A stretch of 64,000 nt of DNA. Origin: Prolixibacter bellariivorans ATCC BAA-1284. Its GTDB lineage: Bacteria; Bacteroidota; Bacteroidia; Bacteroidales; Prolixibacteraceae. The notes under the pieces were generated by a model. It was given only the letters and a program-made list of their open reading frames with translations. It made no database searches and had not been told where the DNA came from. This document shows positions 47,565 to 57,053 of the stretch, in pieces. Position 1 is the stretch's first letter. Each line of letters starts with the position of its first letter. The DNA lies in contig NZ_JHXO01000005.1 in NCBI RefSeq assembly GCF_000621705.1, positions 124,001-188,000 on the forward strand, read 5' to 3'. The position numbers and the translations under genes were made by a program.

Positions 47565-47624
47565 CGTGGTAGTTTTTTGGTTAATCTTTAATTTTGTAAT
47601 TGCCATTTATTTCTGCTGCTGCCT

Positions 47625-49871
47625 TTATTCTTCATTCCATATCGGAATGTTTATTTTGCTGTCGGTACTAATCTTTAATAACAAGGGGGCATTGGCGTCT
47701 TCAATCGATTCAGTACTGACATCCTTGCCTGTTCCGTAATTAATTTGGGCATATGGATTTTTATTTCCGTTGATAATCACGACAAGCCGACTTCCTTTTG
47801 ACATCTTTTTACTAACTATTCGGGTGTTGTCGAAAGTGATGGTTGTCTCTTTATTAGGAGTCAGGAGTTCTCTTATTTCCCTGCTTTTGGCATAACTGGC
47901 CCTGCCGATATAATAGCTCAGGTGAAAATATTTCCCTTCCGGAGTTAACTCATACAGCGTTACCGAGTAGTCAAAATCCTTTTTATTACTTACTATGGTT
48001 AATTCTCCCGTAAACGAACCATTCATGATTTTATCCTTTTGGAACGGTTTGCTGATAAAAACAAGACCATCATTTAAATTGATGCTATCCGCTACAATGG
48101 GCCAGGGATAATAGTCCGCATTATTCTGTTTTGTTCTGTCGGCTAAATCAACCTGAAGGTTTAGATATTCTTTTTGGGGTTTCTTACTAAGCAGGGTATA
48201 GTGACCGTTTGATTGATGACTGCCCAAATAAAAAGTATCCGTTTCATTACTCATGGCTGCAACCGACGGCTTATGCATCCATTTGTTTGCACCCATCACT
48301 TCAAAGTTTACCTTGTCTTTTAAGATAGCTGGCTTTTTCTTTCCCTTTAAGATGTAATCGAACCAGTCGAAGATCAGTTGATTCTGAATATCTATCTGCG
48401 CTGCTTTATCCAGCTGGTAGCCGCGCAGATTGGCACCGGGTGTTGTTTGTGCGCCCCAGTGATCCCAGGGGCCTATCACCAGATAGTCCTCTGCATCCGG
48501 ATTGTATTTTAAATGCTGATTGTAGTAATACATGGCACCCCGTTGCCCGTCATCATAATAACCAGTGATATTAAGTATGGGAATATTGATATGCGCAAAT
48601 TCGTCTTTATAGGGAATCATGCTTTGCCAGTAACTATCATAGCTGGGGTGGCTGATCCACTCGTGAAATAAAGGATTGGGTGTTCCATCAATAGAATCCA
48701 TTTTGTTGTAAGGTGCGCCCGATTGAAACCAAGCGTTTTGGAGGTTGTTCCACCTTTGAAAATCGGTATGATACAAGTATTTATTTGCTGTAACATAGGA
48801 GATCCACTTGTAGGGAAAGTTGTAGAAGATATTGTTCTCCATCGGTACGTCAATCCCTGGAGCAGCCGAGACACAAGGCACAATGGTTTTTAAAGCCGGG
48901 GGTACGCTGTCTTTCATCGATGCCCACTGGGCAAAACCATTGTAGCTACCTCCGAACATTCCCACTTTACCATTATTCCAGGGCTGTTTACTAATCCAGT
49001 CAATCACGGCATAAACATCATTGTGTTCATGCTTGTAAGGCTCAATAGAGTCATTACTCAGGCCCTTGCCTCTGGAAGTAGCTAAAACTCCTACATAACC
49101 TTTGGATGCCGGTAATATGGCTTGATTAATATTGGATGAATCCGCATAAATGGTAAAAGTCAGGATGGCAGGAAGGGGGCCGGTTCCTCTTTTGCGAACA
49201 ACAGTAACCGAAATCTCAGCGCTGTCTATGGGGGAAATGATCAACTTTCGTTCGATATGATATCTTCTGTTTTGTTCTCTTTTTATTTCCCCGAATACAA
49301 TCGGCTCTGTACGATGAAACACCTGGTAAAGGAAATATGACTTTAACAGCGTTAAAGCTTCCTCCTGAGTGATTGCTGGCCCTGAAGCTTTGGTGTAGTT
49401 CTCCTTAAACTGGTTCGTAAAGTGAGCCACCTGATCATTCGTTGTCAAAACGATATTGACCGAAGAGAGCAGCTGATCACTACAGTTTTCCAAATAATCA
49501 GACAATACCTTTCGGTAGGCGGTTTCAAAACCGGTTTGCTTCTCTGACTGCTTAATTTTTGCCTTGGCAAACAGCTCATAAGGAAGCTTGTCGGGGTGAC
49601 CGTTTTGACCGGAAACACCGTCTCTGGTAGATTGAATTGTTTTGATAGCGCGCTCATACTTGCCGGCCAGAATTTCAATCAAGTAAAGGTCGTTTGGTTC
49701 GATGTTCTGGCCTTTGATTTGGCTTTGCTGCAAGTAATCTTTTGCCAGATTTTGCATTGCCTTTGTCAAAGATGCGGTGTCGGATAATGCTGCTTTTTCA
49801 AATTTTATCGACTGGCCTTTAAGCGTTATGCTAAGGCTTACTAAAATCAATAAGATCAGTAAATTTTTCAT
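47625..49871 (-). CDS. S15/CocE-type hydrolase
   Basis: A 748-residue secreted hydrolase. After the signal peptide and a helical region (about 20-180) comes the X-Pro dipeptidyl-peptidase S15 domain, with the nucleophile in GMFGGSYNGFAQW, an Asp region YYDDGQRGAMYYY and the His region VIGPWDHWGAQ. A C-terminal jelly-roll (PepX_C) follows. Family members are dipeptidyl peptidases or cocaine/glutaryl ester hydrolases. The gene begins three bases after the LytTR regulator ends, so it is very likely coexpressed and may be its target. Confidence 0.9.
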   Translation of the reverse strand: MKNLLILLILVSLSITLKGQSIKFEKAALSDTASLTKAMQNLAKDYLQQSQIKGQNIEPNDLYLIEILAGKYERAIKTIQSTRDGVSGQNGHPDKLPYELFAKAKIKQSEKQTGFETAYRKVLSDYLENCSDQLLSSVNIVLTTNDQVAHFTNQFKENYTKASGPAITQEEALTLLKSYFLYQVFHRTEPIVFGEIKREQNRRYHIERKLIISPIDSAEISVTVVRKRGTGPLPAILTFTIYADSSNINQAILPASKGYVGVLATSRGKGLSNDSIEPYKHEHNDVYAVIDWISKQPWNNGKVGMFGGSYNGFAQWASMKDSVPPALKTIVPCVSAAPGIDVPMENNIFYNFPYKWISYVTANKYLYHTDFQRWNNLQNAWFQSGAPYNKMDSIDGTPNPLFHEWISHPSYDSYWQSMIPYKDEFAHINIPILNITGYYDDGQRGAMYYYNQHLKYNPDAEDYLVIGPWDHWGAQTTPGANLRGYQLDKAAQIDIQNQLIFDWFDYILKGKKKPAILKDKVNFEVMGANKWMHKPSVAAMSNETDTFYLGSHQSNGHYTLLSKKPQKEYLNLQVDLADRTKQNNADYYPWPIVADSINLNDGLVFISKPFQKDKIMNGSFTGELTIVSNKKDFDYSVTLYELTPEGKYFHLSYYIGRASYAKSREIRELLTPNKETTITFDNTRIVSKKMSKGSRLVVIINGNKNPYAQINYGTGKDVSTESIEDANAPLLLKISTDSKINIPIWNEE

Positions 49872-49874
49872 CTC

Positions 49875-50594
49875 TTATAAACTATTCCAGTTTTTGAATC
49901 GGGCAGATTGACGACTGGAAACCTCCAGTGTTTCTCCGGTGGTCAATTCAATATTCAATTTGTGCTTGAAGCCGGGAGTTATTCTTTCTATATATTCCGT
50001 ATTCACAATCTGGCTGCGATTAATGCGAAAGAATACATTCGGGTCCAGCTTTTCTTCAATCAGGTTTAGCGATCGTTTAATCATGGCCTTATTATTCCCA
50101 AAAAAGAAGCGCGCATAGTTATCCATCGACTGGATAAGCCGAATGTCTTTTAAGGGAACGAAATAACAATGCTCACCATCCTTTATAAATATCTTATAGT
50201 GCATCGGTAAAGGATTTTTTCTTGCCTCAATTTTTGAGAACTCTGCCTGAATCTTTTCAATAGTGACAGCAAATCGCTCGTCTCTCAATGGCTTCACCAA
50301 ATAATCCAACGCATTTACTTCAAAAGCCTTGACAGCGTATTGATCATATGCCGTTGTGAATACTACTTTGGGTACCACCGCAAGCTCTTCCAGCAAATCG
50401 AATCCTGATTTTTCAGGCATATGAATGTCCAGGAATATCAGATCCGGATGTTCCTTTTCTATCAGATTGGCGGCATCATTAACATTGGATGCTTCCCCGG
50501 CGACAATGAATTCTGGGTAATTCGCCAGGGCTCTTTTCACCTCTTCCCTGGCCAGTCGTTCATCATCTATGATGATGGTTTTATAGGTATTCAT
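49875..50594 (-). CDS. LytTR-type response regulator
   Basis: A 239-residue response regulator: receiver domain (about 1-120) with the phosphorylation site in DLIFLDIHMPEKSG (Asp about 56) and TTAYDQYAVKAFEVNALDYLVKP, and LytTR DNA-binding domain (about 140-239) with FFRINRSQIVNTEYIERI. It pairs with the kinase upstream; the two genes overlap by four bases. It would bind direct repeats upstream of its targets. Confidence 0.93.
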   Translation of the reverse strand: MNTYKTIIIDDERLAREEVKRALANYPEFIVAGEASNVNDAANLIEKEHPDLIFLDIHMPEKSGFDLLEELAVVPKVVFTTAYDQYAVKAFEVNALDYLVKPLRDERFAVTIEKIQAEFSKIEARKNPLPMHYKIFIKDGEHCYFVPLKDIRLIQSMDNYARFFFGNNKAMIKRSLNLIEEKLDPNVFFRINRSQIVNTEYIERITPGFKHKLNIELTTGETLEVSSRQSARFKNWNSL

Positions 50595-51670
50595 TTTTTT
50601 CGAATTGGTATGATTAAAGTAGCCCTCACCAGATCGTTATCTATATTCTGCAATTCGAAACTGGCGCCTCCATCGTAATGCAGTTGCAATCTTTTCGTTA
50701 GGTTTTTAATTCCGATGCCTGCTTCCGCATTGTTGCCGGCAATTTTGCCGGGATTCTGGACGATGATTTCAATGGTTTCTGTTGTTTTCTTTATGGTTAG
50801 TTGAATAGTACCTCCGTTAATTCGTTTGTCAATGCCGTGCTTTATACCGTTCTCTACCAGCAGTTGAATACTTAATGGCAGAATAAGGTAGTTTTCCAGT
50901 TCGCTATCCATTTCTATTGACATATTTAAACGCTCTTCGAACCTAATCTTTTCAAGGTCTACGTAATCTTTCACCAGTTCGAGCTCTTCTTTTATCGTGA
51001 TAAACGGAACGTCTTTTTCATAAAGAGAGGTGCGCAAAATGTCGGACAGTAAATCCACAGCTCTTCTGGCCATCGTAGTATTCTCAATGATCAACGATTT
51101 TATGGAGTTGAGGGAATTAAATAAAAAATGAGGATTGAGTTGTTTCGATAGATTATCGAGTTGAGCCTGTTTCGCGATGACCAAAAGCTCAGCATTTTGT
51201 TTGGCCGTTTCCAGTTTATTTTGATGATAATGATATAAGTGATAGGCTAAGATCCAGATGGCCATTAAACGTAGACCTGTTATAAAAACAGGGTTCCAGT
51301 AACTCAAAGAATACCATAGGGTGTAATCTTTGTTTTCCACAAAAACCCAGTAAAGGTGCCATTTGAGATCAACAAGCTCCATGTAAGCCACTGACAACAG
51401 AATGACCGAAGGAATAACCCTGATGGCTAAACTGCCAAGATTAAGTGCATTCCAGTTCAATTTTTTAGCAAAATATCTATAGAGGTGCGTGAGCAAGACC
51501 CCAACGACAATATCAAGCACATAATTGAGGAAGGTGAAGAATACTCCATAATGGTCCCTGGTATATACCGTGTATGCCCAATATAAGGAGACTGTTCCCC
51601 ATCCTAAAAGCTGACATTTCCAATAGAGACTAATGCTCTTGTTGTCTGATATGTTTTTTGATCCACCCAT
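50591..51670 (-). CDS. LytS-type sensor histidine kinase
   Basis: A 359-residue kinase with about four N-terminal membrane segments (VSLYWAYTVYTRDHYGVFF ... VYMELVDL ... PVFITGLRLMAIWILAYHLYHY), then the His_kinase domain with LNPHFLFNSLNSIKSL (phospho-acceptor His) and an ATP-binding part with LLVENGIKHGID and GIGIKNLTKRL. It senses an unknown signal in the membrane and phosphorylates the adjacent regulator. Confidence 0.92.
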   Translation of the reverse strand: MGGSKNISDNKSISLYWKCQLLGWGTVSLYWAYTVYTRDHYGVFFTFLNYVLDIVVGVLLTHLYRYFAKKLNWNALNLGSLAIRVIPSVILLSVAYMELVDLKWHLYWVFVENKDYTLWYSLSYWNPVFITGLRLMAIWILAYHLYHYHQNKLETAKQNAELLVIAKQAQLDNLSKQLNPHFLFNSLNSIKSLIIENTTMARRAVDLLSDILRTSLYEKDVPFITIKEELELVKDYVDLEKIRFEERLNMSIEMDSELENYLILPLSIQLLVENGIKHGIDKRINGGTIQLTIKKTTETIEIIVQNPGKIAGNNAEAGIGIKNLTKRLQLHYDGGASFELQNIDNDLVRATLIIPIRKK

Positions 51671-52723
51671 TGATGAAGTAAAGGAAACGTGATTTTACCA
51701 ATTAAAAAAGACAAAGTACATGAGCGTGAATTATCGGGGGTAAATCCTCTCATAGGTTTAGATTATCGATTTACTCGGAAGGTTTCGTCGGATTCCAAAG
51801 GCAGGGGGTCTTAATCTGGCCATTGTAAGATTTCTATCCCTAATATTCACCCGAATAAAGTGCACATAACGCTAAAATAAATCGAGCTGACAGGTTTATA
51901 TAGATGAGATCACATATCAAAACAAAATTACCCCTAACGTATGTGTATATTGCATGTGCGTTATATATCGCCTATATGTTTCGGCTTGCAATGTCTTGTA
52001 AACCTATGTTTTACCTGTCAAGATTAAGTCTGTCGGACTTTTTAATTTTGCAAGAGCCGATTGGCTTAGGAGAGTGAGAATTTCTGAGGTTGTACTTGCT
52101 CTAAATCTCGATATACTTCGGTCCGTTTTCATTTGTTGGCTGTTAAGGCACTTCAAGGTAAAAAAAATCTCTCAAAACCGGATATCCGATTGTACTGCAG
52201 ATAAAATAAAAGCGGTAAACATTCGATTTCGTCCCGGTAAGGAGATGAGAGAGGCCGTTGCGAAGGCTTCGTTCACTCCCCGTTGATCTGTTTATACGTT
52301 CCCGGGACCCGCCAGTTCCGGGAATTTTTCCTTCCCTGTCTTATTCTAAACATTTCCTTTGCGCTTTGCCACTCATTGCTTATTGCAGTCCGCTTTTACC
52401 TTTCTCAATAGAAAGCGGAAATGAGAACCGTATAAAACTTCGACGAGAACCGTATTAAGATGATAGGGAGAAACGTATAAAGGTGGTAAGGAGAAACGTA
52501 TAAAGATTTGATGAGAACCGTAGACGTTTTTTTGGGCAGTTTTTTGTCTTTGGAAAGATGTTCTATTTACCCCATCCGAATTTTCACTCTTTACTCGTAG
52601 TGAGCGGAATAAATGCGGTTAACCTATTTCAGAACAAGACAGATTTCAAAACCTGACTTCTTTGTTCCGGAAACCAGAACTGCGTATGTTTGTTGATGTC
52701 ATATTACCCGGAAAAATCAGAGC
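51671..52723. promoter_or_regulatory. 1-kb intergenic region with direct-repeat array
   Basis: Divergent spacer between the kinase and the GAF-LuxR gene. The few short frames (for example at 52074-52286 and 52258-52458) have no coherent composition, so I see no gene. The notable content is the direct-repeat array at 52423-52526 and an A+T-rich stretch around 51940-51985 with TGCGTTATATATCGC. Confidence 0.5.
52423..52526. repeat. Direct repeats GAGAAMCGTATAAA, period 22-23 bp
   Basis: Copies start at 52423, 52445, 52468, 52491 and 52513, with GAGAACCGTATAAA, GAGAACCGTATTAA, GAGAAACGTATAAA twice, and a final truncated GAGAACCGTA. Spacing of 22, 23, 23 and 22 bp puts all copies on the same face of the helix. 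The spacers differ in sequence, so the conserved part is the site. It lies about 200 bp before the GAF-LuxR gene. Confidence 0.8.
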
Positions 52724-53644
52724 ATGGAAGACAACGAGTATTTTGCCCATCTGTACGAAATTGCCAGGAACCTGAACAAGGAATTCTCGTTGCATTCCGC
52801 TTTGCGAATAGCCCTGGAAAAGACCGTGGAATTGTTGCACCTGGAAACAGGCTGGATTTGGCTGGTACAGGAGGGAACACACTCGGTTTACCTCGCAGCT
52901 TCCTATAATTTGCCCCCGGCACTCAGCCGATATCCGGAGCGACTTTCCGGAAATTGTTACTGTATCGACTGTTACCTGGCGGATGGCATTTCAGAAGCTC
53001 GGAATATCAGCGAGATTACCTGTACCCGTTTGAAGGACATCACGGCCGGGACACGAGGCCTGAAGTTCCATGCCACTATTCCCATTACCATCGAAGGACA
53101 AAAGGTGGGCTTGATTAACCTGGTGAGTAAGCAAACCCAGGAGCTGGACGAAAAGAAACTGTCGGTTTTGAATACCATTGCCGAGCTAATTAGTATCGCG
53201 GTACAGCGGACGCGCCGGCAGGAAGAACAGCAGAATCAGCCGTCGGCAGTAATGGAAGTGCTCAACCGGGTGATTGAACCCGGAATGGAGGAGCTGGTAC
53301 AATCACTTCAGCAGACAAAAAGTGCAGATAAGAATGTGCAATTGGCGTTGGAGAAAGCCGGGGAATTGCACCGGCAACTGCTTCTTATTCGTGAGGAGGT
53401 AGGCGAAGAAACCACTGAAAAGGTTGCTGACAATGCTTTCCATTATCCCACGTCGCCGTTAACCAATCGGGAACTGGAGGTATTGGTTCTGGTGAAAAAA
53501 GGAATGACCAACAAGCAAATTGCCGACCAGCTGTTTATTTCCGAACGCACGGTTAAATACCATATCTCATCCATCCTGTCCAAACTTTTTGCCCAAACCC
53601 GCACCGAAGCTGTAGAGACGGCCATTCAACGCGGATTGCTTTGA
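52724..53644 (+). CDS. GAF-domain LuxR-type regulator with cysteine cluster
   Basis: A 306-residue cytoplasmic regulator. The GAF domain (about 5-165) contains [13 protein letters not shown] and later EITC, giving four cysteines (78, 80, 83, 100), which could hold an Fe-S cluster or metal. A charged linker (170-235) precedes a LuxR/GerE helix-turn-helix ([44 protein letters not shown], nearly exact family consensus). Proteins of this type report oxygen, NO or redox state. The ligand is inferred from the cysteines only. A nearby FMN reductase would fit a redox role. Confidence 0.85.
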   Translation: [306 protein letters not shown]

Positions 53645-53821
53645 TTATTAATATCAAACACAATGTCAGCCATTGCCGACCTGTCCGATGGTACAGGTTC
53701 ACTTCTGTCCTTTAGTCTGGCCCCGGAGAGCCCGGTTTGTGTAATCTTTGTACTGTCGTTCATTATTTGTATGGTGGGCGAAGCATCGATAAATGTAAAG
53801 TGAAATAAAACAGATACAAAG

Positions 53822-54403
53822 ATGAAAATAGCCATACTACTGGGAGCCGTCCGACCAGGACGTCAGTCCCACAAAGCAGCTTACTATTTGGGTAAATTAC
53901 TGAAGGAACATGACGTTGAAGCCGATGTAATTGATTTGCTGAAAACGCCGCTTCCTGTTTTTGGCAGTCACGATGATAATCCGGTGGCCGGAAAGGTCGT
54001 TGAAAATATCCGCCTGCGGCTGGAAGAAGCCGATGCCCTTATTTTTGTAACCCCCGAGTACCAGGGAAGTTTTTCGGGAGCGCTGAAGAATGCACTGGAT
54101 TACTATTGGGCAGAGTTCAAACGAAAACCCATCGGAGTGGTGTCTGCTTCGACAGGTAAAATGGGAGGAATAAACGCTTCGACCCAACTGCAGCACGTTA
54201 TCCTGAGCCTGGGAGCTTTCCCTCTTCCGGGTAAATTACTGATTGCCGGAATCCATGAAGCATTCGATGATCATTACGAGCCACAGAATGATTTGATTGT
54301 TGAACAGGTCAATCAATTTGTATCGGACTTTCTTTGGTTTGCCGAAGCGCTGCATGAAAAGAAGGCGGCAGAGGAAGTAGCTGTTGAATACAGCAGAAAC
54401 TGA
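53822..54403 (+). CDS. NADPH-dependent FMN reductase family
   Basis: A 193-residue flavoprotein with the N-terminal GAVRPGRQSHKAA phosphate-binding loop, FVTPEYQGSFSGALKNALDYY and GVVSASTGKMGGINASTQL. This matches PF03358 quinone/FMN reductases of the ArsH/WrbA-like fold. It reduces flavin or quinone with NADPH. It follows the GAF-LuxR regulator by 177 bp in the same direction and ends at a terminator. Confidence 0.92.
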   Translation: MKIAILLGAVRPGRQSHKAAYYLGKLLKEHDVEADVIDLLKTPLPVFGSHDDNPVAGKVVENIRLRLEEADALIFVTPEYQGSFSGALKNALDYYWAEFKRKPIGVVSASTGKMGGINASTQLQHVILSLGAFPLPGKLLIAGIHEAFDDHYEPQNDLIVEQVNQFVSDFLWFAEALHEKKAAEEVAVEYSRN

Positions 54404-54509
54404 TAAGGAAACCCCGCGTATGCATCATTAAAAGAAATATAATATGGATGGTACAGGGCTTCTTTTCAAAGCCAATAAAGAAATCATTTCAAGGGTCTTC
54501 TACCTTCTA

Positions 54510-54536
54510 AAATCCGGACATTGTCCGGATTTCTTC
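54510..54536 (+). terminator. Terminator of FMN reductase
   Basis: AAATCCGGAC, ATT, GTCCGGATTT followed by CTTCTT. Confidence 0.75.
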
Positions 54537-54540
54537 TTAT

Positions 54541-54582
54541 AAAAACTACCCCTGACTCCATTCTCTGGAATCAGGGGTAGTT
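54541..54582 (-). terminator. Terminator of M3 peptidase
   Basis: AACTACCCCTGA (54544-54555) pairs with TCAGGGGTAGTT (54571-54582), with AAAAA before it giving the U-run on the minus strand. Convergent with the previous terminator. Confidence 0.8.
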
Positions 54583-54613
54583 ATTTATGCTTTCTGAACC
54601 GATTCAGAAAGGG

Positions 54614-56758
54614 TTACTTCAGCAAACCACGTTTTTTTAACATCGGAGTAATCTCCGGAGCGCGTCCGCGGAAGTCTTTGTACATTTTGTTGTAATCTTC
54701 GGTGTTACCACGCGACAGGATCATGTCGCGGAACCGCTGACCATTGGCGCGGGTTAAACCGCCGTTCTCTTCAAACCATGCATAGGCATCGTCGTCCAGC
54801 ATTTCGGTCCACAGGTAAGCGTAGTAACCGGCTGCATAACCATTTCCCCAGATATGGAGGAAATACGATGAGCGGTAACGCGGCGGAACCTGTTCCAGAT
54901 TCAGATGTGTTTTCTGCAGGGCATTGGCCTCAAACTGGTCTACATTCTTGATGGAATCGCCGGCCGGAATGGTGTGCCATTGCATATCCAGTTCGGCAGC
55001 AGCCAGCAATTCAGTCAAAGCATAACCCTGGTTGAACGTTGCCGATTTCTTGATTTTGTCAACCAATTCTTTCGGCATCGGTTTGCCGGTTTTGTAATTA
55101 ACGGCGTAGTGCTTGAATACTTTCGGATACATTGCCCAGTGCTCGTTGAACTGCGATGGGAATTCCACAAAGTCGCGGGCAACATTTGTTCCCGAAAGAC
55201 TTGGATACTCCTCGTTGGCAAAGAAGCCGTGCAGTGCGTGACCAAATTCGTGGAACATGGTGGTTACATCGTCGAAGCTAAGCAGAGCCGGTTGTCCGGG
55301 AGCGGGTTTGGTGAAGTTACATACGTTGTAAATCACCGGTTTGGTGTTCAGTAATTTCGACTGGCCGATGATGTTATCCATCCAGGCGCCGCCTGATTTG
55401 TTATCGCGTTTGAAGTAATCGCAGTAGAACAAACCGATGGTGGTGCTGTCCTTGTCTATCACGTCGAATACACGCACATCCTTCTGGTAAACCGGAATGT
55501 CGTGACGCTCTTTGAAGGTCAGTCCGTACAGTTCGTGTGCGGCGTAGAATACTCCGTTTTCCAGTACGTTGTTCAGCTCGAAATAAGGTTTAATCTGACT
55601 TTCGTCGAGGTCATATTTGGCTTTGCGCACTTTTTCGGCGTAGAAGTTCCAGTCCCATGGTTGCAGCTTGAAACCGCCTTTTTCCTTATCGATGACTTTC
55701 TGAATTTCGGCGGCTTCGCCTTTGGCTTTCGCGGTAGCGGCCGGAACAAGTTTGTTCAGGAAGTTCTCAACAGCTTCGGGCGTTTTAGCCATCTGATCCT
55801 GAAGCTTCCAGGCAGCATAATTCTTGAAGCCTAACAATTTTGCCTGCTCTGCACGAATTTCCGCTAAGCGGGAAATGATGGCTCGGGTATCGTTCTTGTC
55901 GCCTTTTTCGGCGCGGGTCCACGAGTGTTCAAAGAGTTCGTGACGAACGGCGCGGTTGGTGAGCGATTGCAATGCCGGCTGCTGTGTGGTATTCTGCAGC
56001 GGAATCAGGTATTTGCCGTCCATATTATTGGCTTTGGCATCCTGTGCTGCGGCCTGTATTGCATTGTCCGAAAGTCCGGCCAGCTTTGCCTTATTATCCA
56101 CGACCATGGCTCCGTCTTTGGCTGCAGCCATCAGGCGGTTGGTGAATTGAGCGCTGAGCGTGGCTTCTTCTTCGTTTAATTTTTTGAGTTTTGTCTTATC
56201 GGCTTCCGAAAGATTCGCTCCAGCCAGTTCGAATTGCTGGTAGTAATATTCAACCAGTCGTTTCGATTCCGGGTCGAGGTTCATACTGTTACGCAGGTTG
56301 TATAACCGTTTCACGCGGTAGAACAACTCTTTGTTGAGGTAAATGGCATCCTCGTGTGCGGCCAGCTTCGGCGCCTCTTCTTCTCCTATCTTTTGGAGGG
56401 TAGGATTGGTGTTGGCACCAGCCAGTAAGTTGAATACGCCGTATACGCGTTTCAGTGTCTGACCACTTTTCTCCAAGGCTACCAGCGTATTTTGGAAGGT
56501 AGGGCCTTCCGGATTGTTGGCGATCTTAATGACTTCGGATAATTGTTCTTTCATTCCGGCTTCCATGGCAGGCTGAAAATCGCTGTCTTTGATTTTGGTG
56601 AAGTCCGGAGCGCCAAAAGGCAGGGTGCTGGGTTTCATAAAGGGGTTGTTGCTCAAATCGGTGGTTTTTTTTTCGGCAGATTTGCCGCTGTTGCCATTGC
56701 TGCAGGAGGTTATCACAACCGCCAGCGCAATAAGCAGAAAAGAAAAATGTCGTTTCAT
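54614..56758 (-). CDS. M3 peptidyl-dipeptidase, lipoprotein
   Basis: A 714-residue M3 metallopeptidase of the dipeptidyl carboxypeptidase type. The N-terminus is a lipoprotein signal (ALAVVITSCS). The zinc site is HEFGH (His 503 to 507) in TMFHEFGHALHGFF, followed by the third ligand region DFVEFPSQFNEHW, and HLNLEQVPPRYRSSYFLHIWG near the end. It trims C-terminal dipeptides from peptides in the periplasm. The length is normal for the family. It stands alone in its own transcription unit. Confidence 0.93.
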   Translation of the reverse strand: MKRHFSFLLIALAVVITSCSNGNSGKSAEKKTTDLSNNPFMKPSTLPFGAPDFTKIKDSDFQPAMEAGMKEQLSEVIKIANNPEGPTFQNTLVALEKSGQTLKRVYGVFNLLAGANTNPTLQKIGEEEAPKLAAHEDAIYLNKELFYRVKRLYNLRNSMNLDPESKRLVEYYYQQFELAGANLSEADKTKLKKLNEEEATLSAQFTNRLMAAAKDGAMVVDNKAKLAGLSDNAIQAAAQDAKANNMDGKYLIPLQNTTQQPALQSLTNRAVRHELFEHSWTRAEKGDKNDTRAIISRLAEIRAEQAKLLGFKNYAAWKLQDQMAKTPEAVENFLNKLVPAATAKAKGEAAEIQKVIDKEKGGFKLQPWDWNFYAEKVRKAKYDLDESQIKPYFELNNVLENGVFYAAHELYGLTFKERHDIPVYQKDVRVFDVIDKDSTTIGLFYCDYFKRDNKSGGAWMDNIIGQSKLLNTKPVIYNVCNFTKPAPGQPALLSFDDVTTMFHEFGHALHGFFANEEYPSLSGTNVARDFVEFPSQFNEHWAMYPKVFKHYAVNYKTGKPMPKELVDKIKKSATFNQGYALTELLAAAELDMQWHTIPAGDSIKNVDQFEANALQKTHLNLEQVPPRYRSSYFLHIWGNGYAAGYYAYLWTEMLDDDAYAWFEENGGLTRANGQRFRDMILSRGNTEDYNKMYKDFRGRAPEITPMLKKRGLLK

Positions 56759-57053
56759 TCTGTCTGTTTTAAAAATTTGAATGAATAAATGCGTGTATAT
56801 TGGCTCTAATCTAACTGGGTGTATTAGACAGAGTCGTTCTAAATAACCAACGAAAGTAAAAAAATATGTTGGGAAAATTTGTGACGAATGATTTGATGAT
56901 GTTATGCTTAATGGCTTTCAAAGACCAATGCGTGTATTTTGATGTTGGCTAAGATGCTTACTTACTGTTTGATACAGGGTGATTAAAGGCTTCGGATTAT
57001 TTTGTCAAAATCAGGATGGTGATGACATGTTGTTGTTTTTTTAATTTTGCAGA
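56759..57053. promoter_or_regulatory. Divergent spacer, no gene seen
   Basis: The region between the M3 peptidase and the SusR-like gene has no ORF of note. TAATTTTG at 57042-57049 resembles a Bacteroidota -7 box but lies only four bases before the ATG and lacks a matching -33 box. Confidence 0.3.

Noticed and set aside
57042-57049. TAATTTTG as the promoter of the SusR-like gene
   Set aside because: It is four bases from the ATG and lacks a -33 TTTG at 19-21 bp.
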